Source: Bacillota bacterium | Lineage (GTDB): Bacteria > Bacillota > Clostridia > Lachnospirales > Lachnospiraceae | Direction: 5' to 3' | NCBI GenBank assembly: GCA_023421075.1 | Contig: JAEZUM010000050.1 | Span: 1 to 23,363, forward strand | Length of the DNA: 23,363 nucleotides | Shown here: piece by piece, positions 1 to 7,302 of the stretch | How positions within the stretch are numbered: the first letter of the stretch is position 1 | Layout of the letters: every line of letters starts with the position of its first letter | Notes under the pieces: model-generated | The model's database searches: none | Seen by the model: only the letters and a program-made list of their open reading frames with translations | Told to the model about the DNA's origin: nothing | Program-made: the position numbers and the translations under genes

Positions 1-161
1 GCTCTAAGAATTGTTACAACTTCCTTCTTTGTCGGCAACGGAACCGGTCCGCTCACCTTGGATCCTGTCTTCTTAACAGTATCAATAATTTTTCCTGCAG
101 ATTGATCGATTAAATGATGATCATACGCCTTGAGTGTAATTCTCATTACTTGACTTGCCAT
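1..161 (-). CDS. rpsJ: 30S ribosomal protein S10, 5' part only
   Basis: The first 53 codons read MASQVMRITLKAYDHHLIDQ and continue with a lysine-rich stretch and the GPVPLPTKKEVVTILR motif typical of S10. The gene runs off the left edge, so about half the protein (usually about 102 residues) is missing. S10 is a small-subunit protein that also acts as NusE in transcription antitermination. The start is firm: a strong AAAGGAGG-type ribosome binding site lies on the minus strand at about 172-180, just before the ATG at 159-161. In most bacteria rpsJ heads the S10 operon (rplC, rplD, rplW, rplB and so on), which would continue outside this window; that part is inferred. A dedicated promoter and long structured leader lie upstream. 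Confidence 0.96.
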   Translation of the reverse strand, partial: MASQVMRITLKAYDHHLIDQSAGKIIDTVKKTGSKVSGPVPLPTKKEVVTILR

Positions 162-444
162 AAAAAAAGCCGCCTCCTTTTCGCACTTAATTTCAGTACG
201 ACAAGTGGTGACTGTACACTTATCCGTGTGTATCTTCATATCTCATACATTTCGACAAATCATTTGTGATTTGCCTCTCTGTGGTGTTTTATGAAGTTTA
301 TCCACACGTGTTATCTGCCCCAATGGCAGAACGCTATATGGTACAGTGACTTGTCGCCAGTTTCATAACTTGACCTTCGCTCCACGGAACACCTACCTGA
401 AACAGGTAGCAACCTCTCGCTTCAACGCTATCAATGTCACAACA
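162..444 (-). promoter_or_regulatory. Structured 5' leader of rpsJ (candidate ribosomal-protein leader RNA)
   Basis: The roughly 280-nt untranslated region between the promoter and rpsJ holds a set of nested complementary segments. The outer helices pair 200-206 with 349-355, then 211-217 with 341-347. Inside them 225-230 pairs with 303-308 and 234-240 with 290-296. Local hairpins are at 256-273 (7-bp arms, 4-nt loop) and 314-330 (6-bp arms). A separate 7-bp hairpin sits near the 5' end at 393-409, next to a CGAGAGGTTGC segment (minus strand, 409-419). No intrinsic terminator is visible before the ATG, so control, if any, would more likely act on translation or by protein-mediated attenuation. 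I cannot assign a named RNA family. From memory, similar CGAGAGGTTGC elements precede rpsJ in other Firmicutes, but this is unverified. Confidence 0.7.
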
Positions 445-450
445 TTTGAT

Positions 451-479
451 ATTATACACTAAGAATATAGCATTTGCAA
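451..479 (-). promoter_or_regulatory. Sigma-A type promoter for rpsJ
   Basis: On the minus strand the -35 is TTGCAA (474-479) and the -10 is a perfect TATAAT (451-456), with an ideal 17-nt spacer. An A-rich tract just upstream (about 481-495) could act as an UP element. Transcription would begin near 444. This promoter suggests the S10 operon is driven separately here rather than by read-through from an upstream str operon. Confidence 0.8.
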
Positions 480-686
480 GTACTTTTTTTAAGTTCAATC
501 TTTCTTTTTTTGTTTTTCTTTCAATATCATATTTTTTCTGATTCTATCCAAATTATCTCCAGATTTTCCTGTTTTATGTATGTGAAAAGGGCAGAAGCAA
601 TTATTTGTTCCACCCTCACCATTCAAATATAGGTATTTACTTCAGAGTCTCACCGATCTTCCTGATTCAGTGCATGAAAGTATTAT
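480..686. other. Intergenic stretch, no gene seen
   Basis: This AT-rich stretch lies between the rpsJ promoter and the end of the GT2 glycosyltransferase gene. I see no supported coding region, RNA gene or convincing intrinsic terminator; only a weak 6-bp stem with one G-U pair near 654-675 and no U tract. Transcripts from the glycosylation operon may therefore read through toward rpsJ. Confidence 0.5.
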
Positions 687-1616
687 TTATTCCTCTTCTT
701 TCACCACATAGACCGGCCGTTTTTTTGTCTCCAGATAGGTACGGGCAAGATATTGTCCCAAAATTCCCGTACAAAATAATTGAACTCCTCCGATCAGACA
801 AATGATACATACCAGTGATGGCCAGCCTGCTGTGGGATCACCGTAGATCATGGTCTTAATGATAATGAATATAATCAAGACCAGTGCCACCAGACAGAAT
901 ATCATACCAAACACTGAGGCTAAAGCGAGTGGAGCTGTGGTAAACGCAATAATCCCATCCACAGAATACAGGAACAGTTTCCAAAAGGACCATTTGGTTG
1001 TGCCTGCGGCTCGTTCCACATTGACATATTCCAGCCATTTCGTCCGATATCCTACCCAGCTGAATATCCCTTTCGTAAATCGGTTGTACTCTGTCAGTTC
1101 CAGAATCGAATCAACCATCTGACGTCGTATCAGACGGAAATCCCTTGCCCCGTCTACAAATTCTGTCTTGGAGATGGTATTAATCAGGCGATAAAAGCAA
1201 CGGGCAAAGATGGAACGAATGAACGGTTCTCCTTTTCTGGTGACTCTTCTGGTAGCGACACAATCATAATTCTCGTCCACTACGGCATGATACATCTCTT
1301 CAATCAGTTCCGGCGGATCCTGTAGATCCGCATCCATCAAAACCACGTAATCACCCTTTGCCTTCTTAAGACCGGCATAAATAGCAGCTTCCTTCCCGAA
1401 ATTCCTGGAGAAGGATATATAATGGATTCGTTGATCCATCCCACGAAGATACCGAATTGTCTCCAGGGTACGGTCCTTGGAGCCATCATTAACGAAGATG
1501 TATTCCCATTCCAATAGTGGTAATGTTGATGCAATTCTGGTTATCTCATCATAGAATATAGGAAGAACCTCCTGCTCATTATAGCAGGGAACCACAATAG
1601 AAATCACTTCAGCCAT
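687..1616 (-). CDS. Family 2 glycosyltransferase, polyprenyl-phosphate sugar transferase (CsbB/GtrB type)
   Basis: A 309-residue membrane-attached GT2 enzyme. The catalytic N-terminal domain carries VPCYNE (residues 9-14), VNDGSKD (42-48) and the metal-binding DADLQDPP motif (95-102). Two hydrophobic segments follow at about 231-253 and 266-288, as in GtrB, CsbB and dolichol-phosphate mannosyltransferase relatives. The expected reaction is transfer of a sugar from a nucleotide donor to undecaprenyl phosphate on the cytoplasmic face. The start at 1614-1616 is chosen because AAGGAGG (1623-1629) sits 6 nt upstream and translation then begins MAEVISIVVPCYNE; a longer reading from 1676 lacks such a site and adds unrelated residues. 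The gene overlaps the yfhO-like gene by 8 bases, indicating coupled translation. The sugar itself cannot be read from sequence. Confidence 0.92.
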   Translation of the reverse strand: MAEVISIVVPCYNEQEVLPIFYDEITRIASTLPLLEWEYIFVNDGSKDRTLETIRYLRGMDQRIHYISFSRNFGKEAAIYAGLKKAKGDYVVLMDADLQDPPELIEEMYHAVVDENYDCVATRRVTRKGEPFIRSIFARCFYRLINTISKTEFVDGARDFRLIRRQMVDSILELTEYNRFTKGIFSWVGYRTKWLEYVNVERAAGTTKWSFWKLFLYSVDGIIAFTTAPLALASVFGMIFCLVALVLIIFIIIKTMIYGDPTAGWPSLVCIICLIGGVQLFCTGILGQYLARTYLETKKRPVYVVKEEE

Positions 1617-4260
1617 TCGAAACCTCCTTACGATTCCGGTACACTGTAATACCGATGAACAGCAATAAGCCTGCAATCGAGATCAGAGCACCTTCCATAA
1701 GATAAGGGGTACGGTAGTTCAAGCTGATCCGATGCTCACCCTCCGGTAACTCAATTGCCGAATACATGACATTTGCTTTCATGATCTCTGCTTTCTCTCC
1801 ATCTACTGTTGCACTCCAGCCTGTGCTATACGGGATACTTAATACCAGTATACCGTTTTGAGACAGAGCAATGTCCCCCTCAATCAGATTATTACTTTCC
1901 CTCACATGCTGCAAAGACTCCCTGCGTAGCTGCTCCAGCTGCTGCTTTATATGCTTCATAGAAAGGCTGTAAACAACGATCTGGTCACAGCCGTAGCTAC
2001 CCTTCTCCGGAAAGGTAATTCTGACCCAGTTCTTAATCGACTTACTATAGCCCATATTAATCAGGAAGTTAACCTTACCAAAATAAGTATTATGATATTT
2101 ATTTCGGATATTTACCTTTTTTGATATCTCACCTTCTCCTTTAACTTTAAATGTCCGCATCAGCATCTCTCTCTGATCAATGGTCAGATTAACGAATCTG
2201 ATATATGTCTCAGATTTTTCCTTACTATCAAAGGATAATTTCATCATTGCGCCCTTGTTAATAACTCGAAAGCCATCCCCCTCCAGATCGATACTCCCAT
2301 CGACATAGATATTATAATCCAGTTCCTCAATGCCGACATTCATATTCTGTTTCGTTCTTTTTACATGATTTGTGCTCTTCTCCAACACCACGTTATACAA
2401 CAGGGCATTCTGTTTTTGAAGTGAGTTCAATCTATGATAATCTTTTTCTGTCATGTAGCTTGTATAGGTATATCCAATTGGCAGTGCGTAAAGATTTTCA
2501 AAAAGATAATAGGTTTCTGATCCCAGCTTCATCGTTTCCTTAAGCTCATAGGCATAGGGTGCTGCATTACGGTCTGTGGATATAAAATACTTCACGCCGG
2601 CCAATGCATCCGGGATTGTTCGACTATCCTGATTGTCAATGCGGTAAGCAGACCTTTGGCTAACCATCTCCAACTCTTTATAGAACTCCCCAACACTCCC
2701 GTCCATCAGGCTAAAATAGGAGGATACATCATTATAGTCATGAATAAGAGACTCATTCCGCACGTTGTCTCCATAGGTTTCAACGCGATACCATTCGTTT
2801 TCAAGTTCAGACAGCATTTTTGCTGCCCCTGTGTCGGTCAGCTCACTGATTTCACTATTGGTAAGAAATTGCGCTGAATATCCGTTAAATTCCTCTGAGT
2901 AATATGCATAGCCGTTAAATGCTATATTACCGATTACCAGAAGATATAGCACTGTATTCTGAAGCCTCTGCCATCCCAAAACCCTCCCTGTCTGAAGAAC
3001 CATTATCAATAAAAATGAACTTAATAAAATAAGAAATGCATATTTTACAATAGCCTCTGAAGGAAATACAAATGCAAGCACTGCATAACCAAGAATTCCG
3101 ATTACAATCAAGGTCTTCTCCCGAGAGCCCATCCGAAATAATTTTTCATAGGTAACCGCGAATACTACGGCTACTACAAAAGCGACCAGAAAGTCCCAAC
3201 GGTTTGTGATATAGGTAAAGGCATTCATAAAATATCCAAAAGCCGGAATAAACAATGCAAGCATGGTCAGGATAAATGCAATCGCCAATTTACGGTATTT
3301 CGAATTACAGATTATAATGGCAACGGAAAAGCCCGTTAGACCCACAAAGGTCAAATCCACCCAATAATGCGGAGTAACCCCTGATGCAAACAATCCCTGG
3401 AGTGCGTAAATGTAATAGGATTTGTTATAAAAAAAATAACCTGTTAGAACTTCCGGTTTACTCTCCATTCTTCCATTCTGAAAAAAAGCATAAACAATAG
3501 GCAGAAAAATGACTGCTGCCATAGACATTCCCAGTATATAATAGCTCCCGGTTCGTAGCCCAATAAGGAGTAACCCTACCACTTTATTTTTATATTCTTT
3601 ATAATAAGTACCGATATAGCGAAGCATAACGTAAATCACTGCCATTACCGTTACTATATATAAGAAGTAAAAGTTACTGATTGTACATAAAAAGCTTATT
3701 ATGATCAGAAGCTGCGGCTTTTTTCTGCGTAATACCTCCTCTAAGCCGATTAACAGGAGTGGCAGATAGATCATGGGATTCAAAAAATACGGGTGTCTAA
3801 CGCCGGAGAAGTAAGAATAACCGCAAAAGACGAACATAATAGCTCCAAGTATTACACCGTTTTTGTTCAGTCTCCAGTACCTTCCAAAGATCAGAAAACT
3901 GATACCGATCAGATAGAGCCTCAATAGTATCATAAGAGAATAGATCAATGGCGCAATTTTACCGACCATAAAGACAGATAACAGGGCTATCGGATCCCCA
4001 ATAGCATAGTAATGAAGAGTCGTTATTGTATCAAAGCCTAGTCCGATACTAAAATCCACCATTGGAAAACCCTTGCCCATGAATAATCCTCGAAGCAGTT
4101 CACCATAATAGATCAGAATCGGATAATGCTGATTAATACCGTCTATGTTCCATACAAAGGTTCGCCCTTCTATTAGAAAAGGCATATATATGATAGGCAA
4201 AAGCAGCAGAAAAATTATGCTGTATATCAGATATGTGTTGTTCCGTAGCTTCGCTTTCAT
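1609..4260 (-). CDS. yfhO: YfhO-family GT-C type membrane glycosyltransferase
   Basis: An 883-residue membrane protein. About a dozen hydrophobic segments fill residues 10-455, a large, probably extracellular domain follows (about 460-855), and one final membrane helix lies near 858-876 before a basic tail. An acidic residue in the first external loop (Asp40, in WNIDGINQHYP) fits the catalytic aspartate position of GT-C enzymes, and the C-terminal pattern YSTGWSATVDGEK is characteristic of YfhO proteins. In Bacillus subtilis, YfhO works with CsbB to decorate lipoteichoic acid with sugar; by analogy this protein would take the lipid-linked sugar after flipping and pass it to an envelope polymer. 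The acceptor here is unknown. It overlaps the upstream gtrA-like gene by 4 bases (ATGA) and the downstream GT2 gene by 8. Confidence 0.88.
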   Translation of the reverse strand: MKAKLRNNTYLIYSIIFLLLLPIIYMPFLIEGRTFVWNIDGINQHYPILIYYGELLRGLFMGKGFPMVDFSIGLGFDTITTLHYYAIGDPIALLSVFMVGKIAPLIYSLMILLRLYLIGISFLIFGRYWRLNKNGVILGAIMFVFCGYSYFSGVRHPYFLNPMIYLPLLLIGLEEVLRRKKPQLLIIISFLCTISNFYFLYIVTVMAVIYVMLRYIGTYYKEYKNKVVGLLLIGLRTGSYYILGMSMAAVIFLPIVYAFFQNGRMESKPEVLTGYFFYNKSYYIYALQGLFASGVTPHYWVDLTFVGLTGFSVAIIICNSKYRKLAIAFILTMLALFIPAFGYFMNAFTYITNRWDFLVAFVVAVVFAVTYEKLFRMGSREKTLIVIGILGYAVLAFVFPSEAIVKYAFLILLSSFLLIMVLQTGRVLGWQRLQNTVLYLLVIGNIAFNGYAYYSEEFNGYSAQFLTNSEISELTDTGAAKMLSELENEWYRVETYGDNVRNESLIHDYNDVSSYFSLMDGSVGEFYKELEMVSQRSAYRIDNQDSRTIPDALAGVKYFISTDRNAAPYAYELKETMKLGSETYYLFENLYALPIGYTYTSYMTEKDYHRLNSLQKQNALLYNVVLEKSTNHVKRTKQNMNVGIEELDYNIYVDGSIDLEGDGFRVINKGAMMKLSFDSKEKSETYIRFVNLTIDQREMLMRTFKVKGEGEISKKVNIRNKYHNTYFGKVNFLINMGYSKSIKNWVRITFPEKGSYGCDQIVVYSLSMKHIKQQLEQLRRESLQHVRESNNLIEGDIALSQNGILVLSIPYSTGWSATVDGEKAEIMKANVMYSAIELPEGEHRISLNYRTPYLMEGALISIAGLLLFIGITVYRNRKEVSNG

Positions 4261-4688
4261 TCAGACTTCGTTTGCCTCCCGGGGGAATGTTTTTTGAAAA
4301 TAAATAATCTACTGGCTATATAATTTGCCAGAATAACAATCACATTTGATAGAAATTTCATAATGAGGTCGGGCAGCCCCATCCGATCTACGAACAAGTA
4401 CATGATCAAGATATCTAATAACCCGGTCAGAATTCTACAGGCTATAAAGAATGCAAATTCAAATAGGATTGCCCTCAGTTCTTTGTTATGACTATGAAAG
4501 ACCAGAATCCGATTCGTAATATAGGCAAAGAACACCGATATCCACCAGGCTAACAGTGTACTTCCTACAACACCAAAGCCAAACCATCTTGTACTGATAT
4601 AGTAGAAAATTACATTAACCACTGTGGTACAACCGCCAAAGAAAATATATAAAATAATTTCCCTGTATTTTTGCATTGATTTTTTCAT
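4257..4688 (-). CDS. GtrA/GtcA-family small membrane protein, probable lipid-linked sugar flippase
   Basis: A 143-residue protein with four hydrophobic segments, the pattern YIFFGGCTTVVNVIFYY in the first helix, an ITNRILVF turn after the second, and a basic C-terminus. These are hallmarks of the GtrA family. Members are proposed to flip undecaprenyl-phosphate sugars (bactoprenol-linked) across the membrane; GtcA in Listeria and YngA in Bacillus play this role for teichoic acid glycosylation. It is the first gene of a three-gene operon with the YfhO-like and CsbB-like genes, joined by 4- and 8-base overlaps, so all three steps (charge, flip, transfer) are encoded together. Its ribosome binding site is weak (GAGGAA, about 4692-4697), unlike those of most neighbours. 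The flippase role is inferred from the family. Confidence 0.88.
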   Translation of the reverse strand: MKKSMQKYREIILYIFFGGCTTVVNVIFYYISTRWFGFGVVGSTLLAWWISVFFAYITNRILVFHSHNKELRAILFEFAFFIACRILTGLLDILIMYLFVDRMGLPDLIMKFLSNVIVILANYIASRLFIFKKHSPGRQTKSE

Positions 4689-4717
4689 TCAATTCCTCGC
4701 CAGTAAACGTAATTGTA

Positions 4718-4743
4718 TCATGAATAAAAAAGCATATTCATGA
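4718..4743. promoter_or_regulatory. Perfect 9-bp inverted repeat upstream of the glycosylation operon (candidate operator)
   Basis: Arms TCATGAATA (4718-4726) and TATTCATGA (4735-4743) are separated by 8 nt. On the minus strand a possible -10, TACAAT (4712-4717), directly abuts one arm, and the hexamer at the 17-nt spacing (4735-4740, TGAATA, a poor -35) lies in the other. That geometry suits a repressor or activator site over a weak promoter. The T run lies in the loop rather than after the stem, so it is not an intrinsic terminator. Confidence 0.5.
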
Positions 4744-4759
4744 TCATGTTGCTCCAATC

Positions 4760-4786
4760 GGAACTCACAAGCAAGCTTGTAATTCC
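4760..4786. repeat. Small hairpin between the anti-sigma gene and the gtrA-like gene
   Basis: ACAAGC (4767-4772) and GCTTGT (4775-4780) are perfect inverted arms, flanked by a further GGAA/TTCC pair (4760-4763, 4783-4786). No T tract follows on either strand, so it is a poor terminator. It may be an mRNA end or processing structure after the anti-sigma gene. Confidence 0.35.
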
Positions 4787-4859
4787 TCATTCCGCTTTCA
4801 TTGTATTCTTAAGTTTTAGCTTTTCTCGAGGATTTATTCAAAAATGGGAGAAGGAACCT

Positions 4860-6566
4860 CTACCTATGATCCAATGGGCGGTCATATCCGATTACCGTCC
4901 AAATACCAGTCTCATCCTGGCGTATGAGCCGCTTTAAATAGATATATTCTGCTAACGTATTCTCACTCTTAATCCATGCTATCGCTCTGCTTCCGTCATT
5001 CTCGATTATCACAATATCCTCGTAGGAAATGGGGTATTCTCCGATCACACCCTCCGGGGACAGCAGAAGACTTGCAAATACCTGAGAAACAAATACCGGG
5101 TCGAGCTTCCAGGGTGAATGGCCTGCATCGACACTTTTTTGTTCACTTTCTTCTATTTTAAGATCTATCTCCGTGCTAATCTCCGGGTCCTTCCACATCG
5201 AATTGTCACGATTTTCTCCGCTCCTGTTTCCTATGTCCGGTTTCGAAGTGATTGCACCTTCCGGAATTTCAACTGACCCTTGTGTTAATTCCCGAAGGAA
5301 TGGCAATAGATCTTTCATGGGAATATCCCCTATCAGATGAAATTCTAACCCTTCCTCCTGCCAACGAATTGAATTTCCGGTGGGATTTATAACCAACTCT
5401 GCTAAATTACCGTTAATCTTCCCCAAAACAGCCATAGAATCAGCTTTCAGCTCCTCTGATGCCTTTCGTTGTTCTATTCTTACTGTATTTGCATTCTTGT
5501 CGGTAATGTAATAGAGTATCAGAGCCTGCTTCTCCTTCCGAACTGCAATCTTTGATAAGGAATACCCCAAAGGTATCGGGTCAACAATAATCGGCTGAAA
5601 ACCAATCATTCCCTCAGCCTCCTCCATGGTGTTTATAACCTGCTCATCATCCGTATCTACTTCCGTAAAGCCTTCCGGCAACTGGTAAAGCAACAGTTTC
5701 TTCGGAATCTCAGGAAGAAATTCAATGGCTGTATAGGTCACCCGGTATCTGATTGCATTCTGTATCGCCGTCTCCCGCTGAAGCGGAAGATTTGTCTCCC
5801 GATCTACCCATAAGAGATACGGGCTGCCACCCTTCGGTGTGACACGAAGTATTGTTGTACTTCTTCCTGCAACAGAATCCTCCCCAATCTCTTCTACTGT
5901 AAGTGCAGCCTTTACCTCATCCATCTCCTGAGCCAGTTCAAAGGTAAAGCGATACGGATCCGGAAAGGTTGCATATAGATACGACGCCTTCTCCCTCGGT
6001 CGCAACTGCCATTTCTTCTCTCCATTATTGATTGTTGTGATGCCCTTCGCAGTCCCCTCCAGCTCCTTCACATAATAGTTTCCCTTCTGATCCGCCCATA
6101 TCTCTCTGACCGCCTGTATCATGACTTCTCCTAAATCATTGCTTTCGATTACGGATATCGTTCCATGATATGCTTCCAGTTCCGAAATGGCCTTCTCCAT
6201 AGCATATACAATGCTAAATTTTTCTTCCCGCATGAAAAGCCTTGGTAAAAACAATATCATTGCAGCTACCGTCGCTACCGCTGCTGAATATAATACAATA
6301 CGATAGAATAAAGGGAAATCTCTCTTTCTCCTATCCGTCCTCTCTTCTTCTCCTTTTTGTATCACCCTCTCTTTTATACCGGCCGCCAGCTGCATCGGAT
6401 AGTCCTGTGTTGGATCATCAATCTCTCGTAACAGCCTTACTCTTCTTACAGTCTCCAACAAACGTTCATACTCCGCATCGCATCCCAGAGTCCCATGTTC
6501 TTTCGGCTTCTTCTCATTATTTAATTGATCGATATATCGGGATAGCCCCATTTGCTTTTTGTCCAT
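4860..6566 (-). CDS. Membrane-anchored anti-sigma-like protein with extracytoplasmic RseB/LolA-like and DUF4367-like regions
   Basis: A 568-residue protein with a charged cytoplasmic N-terminus (1-86), one membrane helix (about 88-111) and a large outside part. Residues about 115-300 look like the MucB/RseB or LolA-like fold (AYHGTISVIES, then YLLWVDRETNLPLQRE). Residues about 310-425 resemble DUF4367, with the closing pattern WQEEGLEFHLIGDIPMKDL. After a polar linker, a C-terminal module (about 490-568) is unrecognised. No HxxxCxxC zinc anti-sigma motif is seen in the N-terminus. The gene follows an ECF sigma gene by 12 bases, and its AGGAGG site (6575-6580) overlaps the sigma stop codon, which supports co-translation and a regulatory partnership. 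The role as anti-sigma is inferred from position and topology; binding to sigma is not shown by any motif. Confidence 0.75.
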   Translation of the reverse strand: MDKKQMGLSRYIDQLNNEKKPKEHGTLGCDAEYERLLETVRRVRLLREIDDPTQDYPMQLAAGIKERVIQKGEEERTDRRKRDFPLFYRIVLYSAAVATVAAMILFLPRLFMREEKFSIVYAMEKAISELEAYHGTISVIESNDLGEVMIQAVREIWADQKGNYYVKELEGTAKGITTINNGEKKWQLRPREKASYLYATFPDPYRFTFELAQEMDEVKAALTVEEIGEDSVAGRSTTILRVTPKGGSPYLLWVDRETNLPLQRETAIQNAIRYRVTYTAIEFLPEIPKKLLLYQLPEGFTEVDTDDEQVINTMEEAEGMIGFQPIIVDPIPLGYSLSKIAVRKEKQALILYYITDKNANTVRIEQRKASEELKADSMAVLGKINGNLAELVINPTGNSIRWQEEGLEFHLIGDIPMKDLLPFLRELTQGSVEIPEGAITSKPDIGNRSGENRDNSMWKDPEISTEIDLKIEESEQKSVDAGHSPWKLDPVFVSQVFASLLLSPEGVIGEYPISYEDIVIIENDGSRAIAWIKSENTLAEYIYLKRLIRQDETGIWTVIGYDRPLDHR

Positions 6567-6578
6567 TTTCCATACCTC

Positions 6579-7097
6579 CTATTCTACGGTTATGTCAAGG
6601 AGCTCTGCCAAAAGATGAAGAGCTCGGTATTGCATCACACGAATAGTACCTTCTTTCCGTCCCATAATCCGTGCTGTTTCTGATGTAGAGAAGCCTTTGA
6701 TTATCCGCAGTGTGATTACCTCCTGCTGCTCCGGGGTTAATTGTTTCAATGCAGCTTCAATGACAGACCTGTTATTCACGGTATCTGTAAAATCCTCTTC
6801 CTTTAGTCTCTCAGGATTTACCTCTTCAATATTGATACTATTGCCTCTTCGCTTCTTTCTTCTCCATTGATCCCGGATTATATTGATTGCAATTGTTCTA
6901 AGATAACTTCCATGATTAGTTATTTGATCCTTGTTCTTCTCTAAATATGCAATCGCCTTAACATAGGTTTCCTGGGTAATGTCCTGGGCTTCCTCGCGGT
7001 TCTGCACTTTATTATAAATGAAGCGATATAGCTCCTTCCAAGTCTGGGAACAGATCGCTTCTATAAAATCACTGTGTCCTTTTGATGTATTATCCAT
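6579..7097 (-). CDS. ECF (group 4) RNA polymerase sigma factor
   Basis: A 172-residue sigma-70 family protein. Region 2 covers about residues 15-85 (LYRFIYNKVQNREEAQDITQET, with the AQDITQETY core), and region 4 covers about 118-165 (LTPEQQEVITLRIIKGFST, then a helix-turn-helix ending in GTIRVMQYRALHLL). There is no region 1.1 or 3, as expected for extracytoplasmic-function sigma factors, which direct polymerase to stress promoters until held by a membrane anti-sigma. The start at 7097 is supported by AAAGGAG about 6 nt upstream. A candidate ECF-type promoter (7160-7186) lies ahead of it, suggesting autoregulation. The downstream partner is the membrane protein at 4860-6566. The regulon cannot be read from this window. 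Confidence 0.93.
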   Translation of the reverse strand: MDNTSKGHSDFIEAICSQTWKELYRFIYNKVQNREEAQDITQETYVKAIAYLEKNKDQITNHGSYLRTIAINIIRDQWRRKKRRGNSINIEEVNPERLKEEDFTDTVNNRSVIEAALKQLTPEQQEVITLRIIKGFSTSETARIMGRKEGTIRVMQYRALHLLAELLDITVE

Positions 7098-7159
7098 CCT
7101 GTCTCCTTTCCGGTAAGCTGTAATATACGATACTAGATAAACATGTTTATAAGAATATA

Positions 7160-7186
7160 GACGTTACAAATGCGGACAATGTTACA
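7160..7186 (-). promoter_or_regulatory. Candidate ECF-type promoter for the sigma/anti-sigma operon
   Basis: On the minus strand TGTAAC (7181-7186) is followed after 17 nt by CGTC (7160-7163). ECF promoters usually show an AAC -35 core and a CGT(C/A) -10 core at about this spacing, and ECF genes often drive themselves. No equally good sigma-A promoter is seen nearby. A second TGTAAC occurs further upstream (about 7251-7256) without a well-spaced partner. Confidence 0.5.
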
Positions 7187-7302
7187 TCAAACAAAAAACA
7201 AGGTGATTTAATTTAAATGGCTATTTAAAACGAATCCATAAAGTAGTATAGTTACAATATAATGATTTATTATTCGTGAATGTAGAAGGGAAACAAGGAA
7301 TT

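Noticed and set aside
605..805. 66-codon plus-strand frame at the end of the GT2 gene
   Set aside because: Overlaps the end of the glycosyltransferase antisense; no ribosome binding site and no family resemblance.
1617..1676. 20-residue N-terminal extension of the GT2 protein
   Set aside because: Lies wholly inside the yfhO-like gene; the internal ATG at 1616 has an ideal AAGGAGG site and begins directly with the conserved GT2 fold.
4718..4743. Palindrome as an intrinsic terminator
   Set aside because: The T run is in the loop rather than after the stem, and the element sits at a promoter-like position; treated as a candidate operator instead.
6242..6646. 134-codon open frame opposite the anti-sigma gene
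   Set aside because: Antisense to a well-supported gene with its own ribosome binding site, and low-complexity Ser/Leu/Pro composition typical of shadow frames.
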